From NCBI RefSeq assembly GCF_963855985.1, contig NC_087106.1, positions 2,897,001-2,961,000 on the forward strand: a stretch of 64,000 nucleotides of DNA. The letters run 5' to 3'. A program made the translations under genes and the position numbers. The notes below the pieces were generated by a model. That model saw only the letters and a list, made by a program, of their open reading frames with translations. It did no database searches and was not told the origin of the DNA. Origin of the DNA: Ostrinia nubilalis (lineage: Eukaryota > Arthropoda > Insecta > Lepidoptera > Crambidae). Below, one piece after another: positions 1 to 12,800 of this stretch (position 1 is the stretch's first letter; every line of letters begins with the position of its first letter).

Positions 1-30
1 GATTCTACCGGCAGTTGACATCTCTCCAAA

Positions 31-484
31 CCACTACATTTTTATCACCGAAAAAAATTTAACAGGTTATGTAGAAATGTGTGAAAATTTGAAGGAAAAA
101 AAATATGTTTTTAATAAAGTTAATTTTTTTATGAAATTTTCTTTACTCCGTATTTTACGCGTCACAGCTGGGGCACTCCGCTGTTCGCTAGAGTAGTCGT
201 ACGCGCTCATTGCCCCGATCTGTCTGTCTCGCTCACGCCTCGACCACGCTTCCAGAGTTATTATTATTACTTACTTAGACCATTGTAAAGCAACATTTCA
301 AGTAATTTTGAGTTCTAATAAGTGTAAATCTTACGTAAATAGTGCTAGCGACGCGTGTGTCCATGAATTACCAATTGTGGGATGAAATTTTGAGTAACTT
401 TACTTAACTTTTTTTTTGCATAAATAGGATCAGTGTCAATAACTCATTACCCAGAATTTTTTTTTGGTGATAAAAATGTAGTGG
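31..484. mobile_element. Non-autonomous inverted-repeat element
   Basis: Ends of about 28 bp are inverted copies (CCACTACATTTTTATCACCG at the left). No coding capacity is seen inside. The interior is GC-richer than its flanks. The family is not recognised. Confidence 0.7.
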
Positions 485-490
485 TGTATA

Positions 491-684
491 CATGGTGTTA
501 GGTAAATGGGTTTATGAGCCGACACTAGCCCATGTTAACATGGGCATATAAATGGCATGGTGAAGTCAGAAATTTGATATCATAAGGTGGGACACAGGCC
601 AAGAGCTTCCTCGTTGTGGATAAAAAAATATATATATTTTTTAGGGCTAGTGTCGGCTCATATACCCATTTACCTAACACCCTG
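491..684. mobile_element. TA-flanked MITE, copy 1
   Basis: The ends read CATGGTGTTAGGTAAATGGG and its inverted form ending CACCCTG, flanked by TA. The same family is intact at 15,867-16,130. The middle (about 580-640) carries unrelated sequence also found near 8,350. Confidence 0.75.
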
Positions 685-726
685 TATATCTATGGTAAAA
701 TCTTACAAGATCCTATTATCTCTGAC

Positions 727-865
727 CTTGGCAATATTCTCGAAGCACTTCCTAAGATGCGGCTGCACCGCGCGCGGGTTGCGCGACTGAGACAGTATCT
801 CGAGCAGCTCGTCGTCGCTCAGGAAGAAGAAGCGAGGGAAACGCAGCCGTTTTAATTCCATGTAC
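727..865 (-). CDS. DNAH1: DNAH1 exon 29 (last exon in the window)
   Basis: This 139-bp exon enters in phase 2 and leaves in phase 0 (AAG|GTCAGA). It encodes [18 protein letters not shown] and [14 protein letters not shown], the linker block just before AAA1 in all axonemal dyneins. A MITE starts about 42 bp past the donor. The next exon is outside the window. Confidence 0.97.
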
Positions 866-3800
866 CTGGTTATAATAGAAGATATTTATTCTGTTTTGTC
901 CTGTGTTTATATTTACTATATCGTTTCATCCACGAAGACGCGCCCCACCAATTTTTGGTCGAGGGAAGCGCGGGGTGCGGGGATGCGATTGATGCGAGCA
1001 ATCCGAGTGTGTGCGTGTGCACTCATGGATGATTTAGCGTGTACCGACAACACTCAAACATTAGCGAAAGAATGGTGGGGCGCGTCGTGGATGAAACGAT
1101 CTATAAAGTACTTTTTTAAAGTTAGGTATATACTCGGACTGATCAGCGTTTCCGCAGATCTATTTTTTAAAAAGCAAAAACAGCTTTATTAATAAATAAT
1201 AAAACATAGGCTACATAGTTTTCCCCAAAAGATGGTGTTGCATTTAGAAAACCAATCTAGACTGGAATGAATATCTATCGACTCTAATGCGAAGTGTTTA
1301 AACACAGGGGAATTTTTTCATTTGACACATCCGTCTAGCTTTTTAAATCATGCCAGTTTCAGTAAACTTCATGCGTACACCTTTCTTCTATATGTAAAGC
1401 AAACATAAAGGGTGATGAACTTAGAACTCACTCCGCCAATCCTCTCGCTACCACTGCCAGCAGATGCCGCGCTTCAACCAGACTGTCTAGAAGCCGGCTG
1501 TCCGGGCAGATCAACATTAACTGGAACAGATACATTATGCACTAAACTGCAGGAATATCTCCTTTTTTTTTTAAACTAAAATTGTTATAGAACCTTAACA
1601 CAAGGGGATAAGATTCACAATAATGTGGGAACTATATTCCCCTTGCCTTATTAGAGTTTTTTTAATACTTAATAATTTATAGCATTCCACAGTGTAGGGT
1701 TAATAGCGAAATATGGTCAACAAATGATAAGGATACAGTTAATGATTGATATAAATGGAATCTGTGACATCAGGATAAGTTGCAATGAACTAATAGGAAC
1801 TGAAATATCCGTAATTTTTACAGGGAATGTAAACATTTCACATTTCGGAGTACATTCTATCTACCTATGTAGGGTAAATCCTAACACAAAATGCTATTTA
1901 ATTTTAAAACGTATATTATCTTCTGCAATCACTCATTCAGTAACTCATTCGATAACCGACCTTAGGGCAAGCAGCAGCAGTGCCCATTATCCGCCGCCAT
2001 ATCCTCTCCATGGTGCCGTATTTCTTGGCTTCAAGTGGCAGTTGGCGTGAGATGTCTTCTGACGTGAAAATAGGCTCCAGGTACATCCATTCCCTGGATG
2101 TGAAATGTATGATGAATACCCTTGGGTGTTACATACAGCACTATCTTTTCGCAAGCAGAGTAATGTAGTACGAGTACCTACCAGAGAATGGGAATACATC
2201 ACACATAGACCATTGCAAATCAAAATAAATAGATATGATTCTAGTGTGAAGAACTTTTTACTTGCGAATTGCTACATATTTGGATGCGAACACCAGACCA
2301 AGCCCGTTAAAAGCCAAGGGACAGAATCTTACTTGCCAATGGCGTCGACTGATAGTCTCAAATAAAGCGTCATCACCAAGCAGTAGGACCAACCTTTTAA
2401 GGCTTCCACAGACCAAAAAGTGTGGGTCAGTTGCAGCGCGGCTGAGGCACACTGAAAGCAGCGCAGTTTCAAAGCAGTTGCATTGCGGGCGCTTGTCAAA
2501 AATTTAAATATTCGAAAACCGCTTTCAACGCGCTGCTACCGCCCTGCGTCCGGTGTGTCATGCTAATATGGCCGCACTTGGTCTGCCCAAGCCTATACTG
2601 TAATTTCTAAAGGTTCTCTCTGTCCTCAGTCCTGAAAGATCGCGCGGCAGATCATCCATCTACACTCAGCGGCACGGAATTTGGCCCAAGCCTAAATAAC
2701 CTGATATGAGCCCAAATAGGTGTTGTATGCCTAAGTTTCGTATGACATGTTAACAGAACATTTGTTTTTGTTAATTTAAGAGTCTAAATTCATAAATAAA
2801 TGCGTCTGTTTAACTTTTGTGGCTCTAGAAACGCATTTCGTTGTTGGGGCGCAAAGAGTACGGGTAAGTTTAAATTCGATATTAAATGTTGTAAGGGTCT
2901 GGCGTTTTGTTTTTTGTTTTTAAATTAATCTTAAGGTTATTCTCATTTCTAGAATTTGAGATCAATGCCCATTACTCCAGCTCAAGTTGCTCAGATAGTG
3001 TTGCCTAGAAGGCAAGGGCGTACGCAGCGGGAAATGGCTGAAACTTTAATTTTATCTTGTACAATCTTAAGATAAGCATTTTAAAGGCATGACCAGACCG
3101 CCCTTTACACAAGAAGACCAGGAAGTGGGGAATTAAGGTGTATGTCAGCGCGCGATGACTTGATTATCGTAATTGCAATATCAAGGAATCGGGTTCTCAT
3201 TACGGTTGAGATACGCCAGCGATTACAAACAGCAAGCCCAGTGAATGTCAGTGAGCATACAATAAGAAGAAGGATGGAGGAACGTAACCTACAAACTCGA
3301 AGACCAGCTCGAGGACCAGAACTTCTCCGATACCTTCGCGAAGTGCGACTTTGGTTTTCTAGAGAACATGCAAATTGGACGCAAGGCTCATGGAATAAAG
3401 TTCTATGGATCGATGATTGCAGAGCCACCTTAAGAGCTCCAGACGGCCGTGAAAGTGTATGGAGAAGGTGCGGAAAAGGGTTACTACGCAAACTGCCAGT
3501 TTTCATAGAAAGTTTACTCCATGAGCCTTGCGTCCAATTTGCATGTTCTCTAGAAAACCTTAGTTGCACTTCGCAAAAGTGTCGGAGAAGTTCTGGTCCT
3601 CGAGCTTATCTTAGAATATACAGGTTACGTTCCTCCATCCTTCTTCTTATTGTGTGCTCATTGATATTCACTGGGCTTGTTGTTTGTAAACGCTGGCGTA
3701 TCTCAACCGTAATGAGAACCCGATTCCTTGATATTGCAAGCACGATAATCCGGTCATCGCGCGCTGACATACACCTTAATTCCCCACTTCCTGGTCTTCT

Positions 3801-6800
3801 TGTGTAAAGGACAGTCTGGTCATGCTTTTATAATGCTTATCTTAAGATTGTACGTGATAAAATTAAAGTTTCAGCCATTTTCCGCTGCGTACGCCATTGA
3901 CTTCTAAGCAACACTATTTGAGCAACTTGAGCTGGAGTAATGGGCATTATCTGGAATTCTAGAAATGAGAATAACCATAAGATTAATTTAAAAATAAAAA
4001 ACAAACGCCAGACCCTTACAACATTTAATATCGAATTTAAACATCCAGTACTCTTTGCGCCCCAACTACGAAATGCGTTTCTAGAGTCACAAAAGTTAAA
4101 CAGACGCATTTACTTATGAATCTAGGCTCTTAAATTAACAAAAACAAATGTTCTGTTAACATGTCACATGAAACTTAGGCATACAACACCTATTTGGGCT
4201 CATATCTGGTTATTTAGGCTTGGGCCAAATTCCGTGCCGCTGAGTGTATAAAGAAGAAAAGGACTCACTTCTGGCACTCGATCCACTCGTCCACGACTTT
4301 TTGCGTCAACCGTAGTTTTTCGTCCCACTCTGTGATGCGCAGCTCGAATGCTGCCTTGAAGGGGCTGAAGCCGAGCTGCTGCGTTACTAAAGTCACTAAA
4401 GATACCTATAAAATATACACTTACCAATGTCTTGCGAGTGACAGGATCTGTTAACAGTGGCGCCAACTGGTGGGCCTAAACTGAGCAGTAATTGTGCAAT
4501 TTACTCGGCATGGGGCACACTGAAAACCAGCGTCGTTGCCTTCCTCACCGTGGGCCACGGCATATGCTGAGTGGGGTCCCGTTGCGATGGGCATCGCTGT
4601 GCGACTGGGTGGCACTGCTCGATTTACTTTCTCTTCCATTGTATGTTTTATGTGTTCCCTCTGTCTTTTTTTTTATTTACCTCTTTTGCCTTTTGTGATG
4701 TTCATTGCAATGTTTCTTTCTTTCAATTTAAAGATTCGATCTGTACTCTCTGACTCACTTCTGGCACTCGATCCACTCGTCCACGACTTTTTGCGTCAAA
4801 CGTAGTTTTTCGTCCCACTCTGTGATGCGCAGCTCGAATGCCGCCTTGAAGGGACTGAAGCCGAGCTGCTGCGTGGCCAGAAGATGCTCGTCTAATAACT
4901 GGAGCGTTTCGTCCGCTATCTTCATTATGAATGTACCTGTGTGGGGAGAATGTTTTGAATAAATTAAGGCTGAGTTGCACCACCTAGTTAATTTTGACTG
5001 TAACTGACGATAACCGGTGTTTTTGTATGGAGTTTGACAGATTTTTGACGTTTGTCAAAGTTAAAGTAAGATTGTGCAACCTAGCTTAAGGTTTGTGGAG
5101 CAACTATGTTGTAACATTCTCATCGATGGTATGACGCAGATATTGAGTCGCGAGTGAGAGTGACATACTGTCGACAAGTCACCCTGACGCTACTAGCAAC
5201 TGGTTGCTAACATCTAAAGTACGGCCAACGAGAAGCGATACAAAAGGTCGATTCGACTTTCAAATTGACAATCTATTCTGTCTCTTCCCTTCTTGTGTAT
5301 TTGTCGTAATGTCTCGTTCTCCCGCCAAAATATGTCAAAGTCAAACCCTTAGGCTGGGTTGCAACATCTTACTTTAACTTTGACAAACGTCAAAAATCTG
5401 TCAAATTCCATACAAAAAGCACCGGTTATCGTCATAGTTACCGGTAAAGATAGGTGGTGCAACCCACCCCTACTATTCTAAATGACAATGACATTGGGTT
5501 TGTTTACATTTGGTATCGCTTCTCGTTGGCCATACTTTATACCTACCTATAGGGTACCTGCTCTGTGCGCCCGCGCAATTTTAGCCCTTAAAGGTACACT
5601 CACCAGTATTCTTGTAGGGCGCGATCTCCATAGCCTTGTTAGCCCAGTCGCCCTGCATTTTGTCAAGCGACTGCTCGATGACGTATTCCTTGCTGGCCAG
5701 CTCGCATGCCTCGCTGGAGACACTGTGACATCAGCTGTCACCACTCAATAGCCTTAAGACACACGTGACGTCAACTGTCACCACTCACCAGTGTTCTTAT
5801 AGGGCGCGATCTCCATGGCCTTAAGACACTCTTGACGTCAGCTGTCACCACTCAATAGCTTTAAGACACACGTGACGTCAGCGGTCACCACTCACCTGTG
5901 TTCTTGTAGGGCGCGATCTCCATGGCCTTAAGACACTCTTGACGTCAGCTGTCACCACTCAATAGCCTTAAGACACACGTGACGTCAGCGGTCACCACTC
6001 ACCTGTGTTCTTGTAGGGCGCGATCTCCATGGCCTTAAGACACTCTTGACGTCAGCTGTCACCACTCAATAGCCTTAAGACACACGTGACGTCAGCGGTC
6101 ACCACTCACCTGTGTTCTTGTAGGGCGCGATCTCCATGGCCTTAAGACACTCTTGACGTCAGCTGTCACCACTCACCAGTGTTCTTGTAGGGCGCGATCT
6201 CCATGGCCTTGTTGGCCCAGTCGCCCTGCATCTTGTCCAGGGACTGCTCGATGACGTATTCCTTGCTGGCCAGCTCGCATGCCTCGCTGGAGACACTGTG
6301 ACGTCAGCTGTCACCACTCAATGGCCTTAAGACACACGTGACGTCAGCGGTCACCACTCACCAGTGTTCTTGTAGGGCGCGATCTCCATGGCCTTAAGAC
6401 ACTCTTGACGTCAGCTGTCACCACTCAATAGCCTTAAGACACACGTGACGTCAGCGGTCACCACTCACCTGTGTTCTTGTAGGGCGCGATCTCCATGGCC
6501 TTAAGACACTCTTGACGTCAGCTGTCACCACTCAATAGCCTTAAGACACACGTGACGTCAGCGGTCACCACTCACCAGTGTTCTTGTAGGGCGCGATCTC
6601 CATGGCCTTGTTGGCCCAGTCGCCCTGCATCTTGTCCAGGGACTGCTCGATGACGTATTCCTTGCTGGCCAGCTCGCATGCCTCGCTGGAGACACTGTGA
6701 CATCAGCTGTCACCACTCAATAGCCTTAAGACACACGTGACGTCAGCGGTCACCACTCACCAGTGTTCTTGTAGGGCGCGATCTCCATGGCCTTGTTGGC

Positions 6801-9800
6801 CCAGTCGCCCTGCATCTTGTCCAGGGACTGCTCGATGACGTATTCCTTGCTGGCCAGCTCGCATGCCTCGCTGGAGACACTGTGACATCAGCTGTCACCA
6901 CTCAATAGCCTTAAGACACACGTGACGTCAGCGGTCACCACTCACCAGTGTTCTTGTAGGGCGCGATCTCCATGGCCTTAAGACGCACGTGACGTCAGCT
7001 GTCACCACTCACCAGTGTTCTTGTAGGGCGCGATCTCCATGGCTTTAAGACGCACGTGACGTCAGCTGTCACCACTCACCAGTGTTCTTGTAGGGCGCGA
7101 TCTCCATGGCTTTAAGACGCACGTGACGTCAGCTGTCACCACTCAATGGCCTTAAGACACACGTGACGTCAGCTGTCACCACTCAATAGCCTTAAGACAC
7201 ACGTGACGTCAGCTGTCACCAATCACCTGTGTTCTTGTAGGGCGCGATCTCCATAGCCTTGTTGGCCCAGTCGCCCTGCATCTTGTCCAGGGACTGCTCG
7301 ATGACGTATTCCTTGCTGGCCAGCTCGCATGCCTCGCTGGAGACACTGTGACGTCAGCTGTCACCACTCACCAGTGTTCTTATAGGGTGCTATCTCCATA
7401 GCCTTGTTGGCCCAGTCGCCCTGCATCTTGTCCAGGGACTGCTCGATGACGTATTCCTTGCTGGCCAGCTCGCATGCCTCGCTGGAGACACTGTGACGTC
7501 AGCTGTCACCACTCAATGGCCTTAAGACACACGTGACGTCAACTGTCACCACTCACCAGTGTTCTTGTAGGGCGCGATCTCCATGGCCTTGTTGGCCCAG
7601 TCGCCCTGCATCTTGTCCAGGGACTGCTCGATGACGAACTCTTTATTGGCCAGCTCGCATGCCTCGCTAGAGACACTGTGACATCAGCTGTCACCACTCA
7701 ATGGCCTTAAGACGCACGTGACGTCAGCTGTCACCACTCACCAGTGTTCTTGTAGGGCGCGATCTCCATGGCCTTAAGACACTCTTGACGTCAGCTGTCA
7801 CCACTCAATGGCCTTAAGACACACGTGACGTCAACTGTCACCACTCACCAGTATTCTTGTAGGGCGCGATCTCCATGGCCTTGTTGGCCCAGTCGCCCTG
7901 CATCTTGTCCAGGGACTGCTCGATGACGTATTCCTTGCTGGCCAGCTCGCATGCCTCGCTGGAGACACTGTGACGTCAGCTGTCACCACTCAATAGCCTT
8001 AAGACACACGTGACGTCAGCTGTCACCACTCACCAGTGTTCTTGTAGGGCGCGATCTCCATGGCCTTGTTGGCCCAGTCGCCCTGCATCTTGTCCAGGGA
8101 CTGCTCGATGACATATTCTTTACTGGCCAGTTCCCCAATCTCGGCGATCAGCTCGCCGTGGGCAGCCATGCCTTGCTTCAGACACATCGTGAATGTTTGT
8201 TTCTCGTTCATCGTCACGGTTATACCTGGAGAAAGATAGAGGGGTATAGCTCTATCACTAATATTCATAATCGACAAGACTTAGGCCTGGTTCAGACACA
8301 GCGCTCTTTCTCGTACACTTGCAAAACCGTAACCGCAGGGTTACCGCTTTTTTTATCCACAACGAGGAAGCTCTTGGCCTGTCTGTATTTCAACTGATGG
8401 TAAGTAATGATCAGGCCGAAGGTGGAAGCGAGCTTCACCCGGAATCCTCAACCACGGAGGAACTGGCTATCTTACCTCTAACTGCCGGAACACAACAATG
8501 CTGTTAACAGTTTTTATGGCGACAGACTTAGGTAAGATGGTGGTAGCTAGCCAGGCGGACTTAAAACAAGCCCTACCACCAACCAAAACAAACAGAAAAA
8601 TCTGCCCCCACTGGGAATCCAACCCGGGGCCTCTGCGTCTGAAGCAGGTGGTCTTACCACTAGACCACAGAGGCGGTTCAGTTTCAGTTTCAGCTTCAGT
8701 GCCTTGAAAATGAGAACCACGCGGTTATCGCGCGTTGTTGAACTAGACCTTAGAGGCAAATGAAGGATTTGGCATACACACTGGCTAAGAGAGAGCAGGC
8801 CTTCCCAAACCACTTGTTGGGAAGGCCTACATATTTCTATTTTAGTCGCCTCTTACGACATTCATTACCATGCTTGGCTTACGTTAACATATCCACTGTG
8901 AATGAAAGTATCTTACCAGCTTTCTCCATGAACTCATTCCAATGTCGCTCCTTCATACCCGGATTTCTGACCGCTTGAATGACAGGTATTAGAGGTCTGA
9001 ATTCGTCGATGTCGTCCTGTAATCAAACAAAAATATATAAATACGACAATAAAGCTCAAATAGCCCATTCTTTGGAGGGCCGCTCTCGGTACTTCTCTGA
9101 TCAGCAGAAATGACTGAGCAGCGGCATGGAGCAGACTGTAACCCGCTACGGCGGGCCGGGGGTCCTGTTGTACCAGGGCCGCGAGGAAAAAACCTCTATA
9201 AAAACAACTGGAGGAGGGGATTGGGGGTTCCCTCGAAGCCAGGGAGGATCGCTCATGAGCGAGCTTCTAGCCTGCATACGAAGCTGCGGACGAATGTGCA
9301 ACTAGTACAATAACTCGCGGCTCCGTTTCTGTGGGCTCTGGCACAGAATAATAATAAGTACTACGTACAGAAGTTTTACTTCGCGAAGGTATTTAAAAAA
9401 ATGTATGCTCAATGTCATTAACAATATGGTGTAATTTAGCCTGTCTCAAGAGTCAAGCACCATTTTGTTGACAAACGTCAGTGATCGGCACTGCGCCGAT
9501 TGTATAGGGCTGACTTCGGTAAAATGATGTGACGTGAGGTGCCAAACTGCGGAAAATGGCGGAGGAACTACATGATTTAGCATGAATTATCACGAATAAT
9601 ATTAACTACTTATTTATCTCTCAGTGTCTTGAGGCAACTTAAAGAAGTACATTCTGTGTTTTTATTATTATTTAGGCAGTTAAATACTGCACAGTATTTA
9701 GTACACCATTTTCTTTATTTTCTTCTATCATACACAAGAATACGCGTGCGTGAGTCAATGTTCGCTCGTATGTGAGGCCTTGTCGAATAGTATCCTGTAG

Positions 9801-12800
9801 GTGGGCCATCGTGCGTGTTTTGTTTTCGATGTAAACTCGCGGAGATGAACAGGCCTGGCTCTGGTGAAAACCGTCGGGTTTTAGTGGGTAGGCCCCACCT
9901 TTAGTGGGTAGGCGGGGAGAGTCCCACATAACCCACTGGCCGTCCCCATCGGCGGGGGAGGGGAGGTATCCCCGTAACGACTCCGCCACTAATTACCAGT
10001 CACCGTGTATAACGACTGTCACGTTAGACTGCCCACTCACCCGTATAGTAGTGGCTACTTGCTGCACTTTGGGCATGTCTGCGAATGTGCGCACGCACTT
10101 GACGATCGTCTTGTAGTATTCGTTGATGAGCGGCTCGATTGAGTCCGCGTCTACATACATCAGCGGGTTGTCGAACCACACTTCGCGCGCTTTCAGGAAA
10201 TCTGCACACAAATAAAAGTTTATTTTTGCTTAGCTGATTATACGTCAACCAAAGATATAGCGCATAATGGAGTACATTTTATTAGATGATTGGTGGCTTT
10301 TAAAGTCTGCCCTAAAATGATTGAATCCAGTTTTAACAGCTCATAAAAAGTACGACAATTCAATCAATTTTAGTGTCAAGTATTCATTCACTTTATTGTA
10401 ACAAAAAAGCGAGTTTCAGGCCTGAAGTCGTGCCCCAAATAAAAATATGTACACTAGCCCCCTTTTTAATACAAGTTACACCTTAGTCGAACTCTGGCTT
10501 AAGTTGTCATTTAGTATGGAAATGTCATTTTAATCCAAAGTTGTAACTTTTTATTAATAAGGGGGTAGGCGAATCGCGTTTGACAGTTCGAACGGAATGG
10601 TGGAATTAATAAATAAATAAATCTTTGGACAATTTCACACAGCGCCAGCTAGCCCCAAAGTAAGCAACTTAATGCTTGTGTTATGGGTGCTAGCTTAACG
10701 GATATACTACTTATATGCTTTTTTTTTAAATACATAAACATTATATAGCCTGACCAGGAACATAAAAACCCTGGCATAGAGGCGCGTCAATTGCATTTGA
10801 TAGTGCAACACTGAGTACAGTCGTACCTGTGTTGAATTAATAGGCTAACTTTATGTATCAGGATTCAGGATTACGGGCTAATTTGATATTTTCATAAATT
10901 AACGAAAAAATATTATTATAGGTAACCTGGTTTAAATAAATTAAATGAAACCATCAATCGAGCTATAGTCTATCCAATATAGCTTGATTAGAATGACGGC
11001 TGTCAAACGAATGTGACTAGTGATGGGTATGTTTCGTACGGTTCACATAGATGTATCGATAAGTTTTCGAAAAAATGATATGAAAAAATGCACCCAATTT
11101 TTCTTCATATATATTTATTCATAAAAATGACAATTATGATTTAAATTTAAAGACAGTAAATTTTAAAATTCATGTCAAGGGTGTACAACCTAAGTCGTAG
11201 TCATTATCATCAGTGTTCTTCAGTGGTTTTTTCCTCTCGCTAGAGGGCGGTGGGCATCTCTTCTAGAGCAACGGTGCTATGAATACCCAAAAAATTACCG
11301 GTGATTGATTTCCGATGTTTGATTATTTAAGAATGAAATGTTTTTTGGTTTTTAATAGTGAACATTTAGAAAAACGTATAACTTGACTTAAATATGTTAA
11401 AAATTTAGTTAGAAAAAAAATTGTTAAATATGTTAAAAAAATAGTTTTAATTTAAAATGACTTAAAAACTAAAATTTTAAAATTACTAATGATAAAAACT
11501 ATTTACAAAATAAAAATACTTCACCCCCAGCGCCGCAGTCAGGAATGGTGCCCAAAAGGCTGGCAGCATTGCCACGTTGAATGGCCAGGCTAATTCTCTG
11601 ACCGAAATAGCTGCCAGCCTTTTGATCACCGGTCACCTCGGTGAGCCTCTTTGCCAGTTCCTTATAAAAGGAACGAGCGCTTGGACCCCATGGTTTTAAT
11701 TTAATATGACATTTGTCGATATGTCCCAACACTAACATTTTTGTAACTCGAGATAACCTTGTAGAGACGTCGTTAATACTCTAGCTTGATTTTTATAATT
11801 TCGAATTCTACTTATTGGTGTAATTTAACGCTGCATTTACACGAAATTATCATTTTTATTGGAAGCACTGTCGTCGAAAATATTGTTTGTAGGTCAGACG
11901 TGAATTATTTCTTGTCCGCCAATATTTAGCTCTCATTGATCGCTACTACAAAGTTATGTCGTTACTTTTGATGACAGCTGTCATTCTAATCAAGCTATAT
12001 TGGATAGACTATAGTAGGATTATTTTATTATTCATCAATAATCAAATTCAGAACTTTGAATATTCAACTGCAATGTCTGCTCATGAACGCTTCAAACTCG
12101 GTACTTCTTTCCCAATTCCATAAAATTCAACACTTAGAAAGTGACAAAAAACTTTAAAATAGGTAGTTGAAACAAACCACAGCTAATTTTCATAGTGGAC
12201 TGTACTATACGGTAAACATGTCAGTCAATTTGACAACCTTTGTTGGAAACATTATTCAATGAAAATATTGTCCGAACCCTTGGTATTTCTCTTCGACAAA
12301 TACTTTACCACATTGTGAACCACTTTTCTTTCACGACTATAAAAAGATTTTAGCAATTTCATTCACAAAATCAATTGCGCACATTTAAAATAAAGTTTGT
12401 TTACACTTTGACAGCAATAGACTGACATGCAAGGTGACATGTCAATGAAGTTTTCAGTTACTGTTGCCATTAAAAGAAATTAGTACCATCAGTTTTCCGC
12501 AACATGGCGAGGGTTTTTATGTTCCTGGTCAGGCTATACATAGTCACACCCAGACCCGTCACAGAAATTAAAATTCATCATTTCAATTTTTACCCGGCCG
12601 GGAATCGAACCCGGGACCTCTCGGCATAGTAGTCCGTTCTGAACCACTACACCAAACGGCCGACTAAAACTAAATTAACCACCCTATTCACTTCAATGCC
12701 ACAAAATATTTGATTCTTACCTGAAGCCGTGACCCAAAGATTCCTGTAGGGTTCGAACTCCTTCACCAGGCGGTTGAGATCCGTAAACGGTATCACGGGC

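Larger units (their letters stand above)
10614..12662 (-). mobile_element. tRNA-headed SINE split by a nest of three insertions
   Basis: The SINE head (GTTTGGTGTAGTGGTTC, B-box GGTTCGATTCC, minus strand) is at 12,537-12,662 and its tail (TTGGACAATTTCACAC on plus) at 10,614-10,746. Between them is an inverted-repeat element whose ends read AGCCTGACCAGGAACATAAA. This in turn contains the 10,964-12,015 element. The stack occupies most of intron 22. Confidence 0.8.

Noticed and set aside
3142..3807. 221-aa plus-strand ORF
   Set aside because: It runs from one arm of the fold-back Tc1-like element, through the loop, into the antisense of the other arm, so it is not a natural protein.
4440..4480. 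AGTGGCGCCAACTGGTGGG, like a retroviral primer-binding site
   Set aside because: No long terminal repeats or polyprotein were seen around it in intron 26.
5600..8030. Regular direct repeats resembling a CRISPR array
   Set aside because: The spacers are near-identical to one another, the repeats derive from a dynein exon, and the DNA is eukaryotic.
12597..12662. Possible tRNA genes (also at 8,604, 32,230 and 36,675)
   Set aside because: Promoter boxes are good, but the acceptor stems do not pair and each continues into a shared SINE body and tail.
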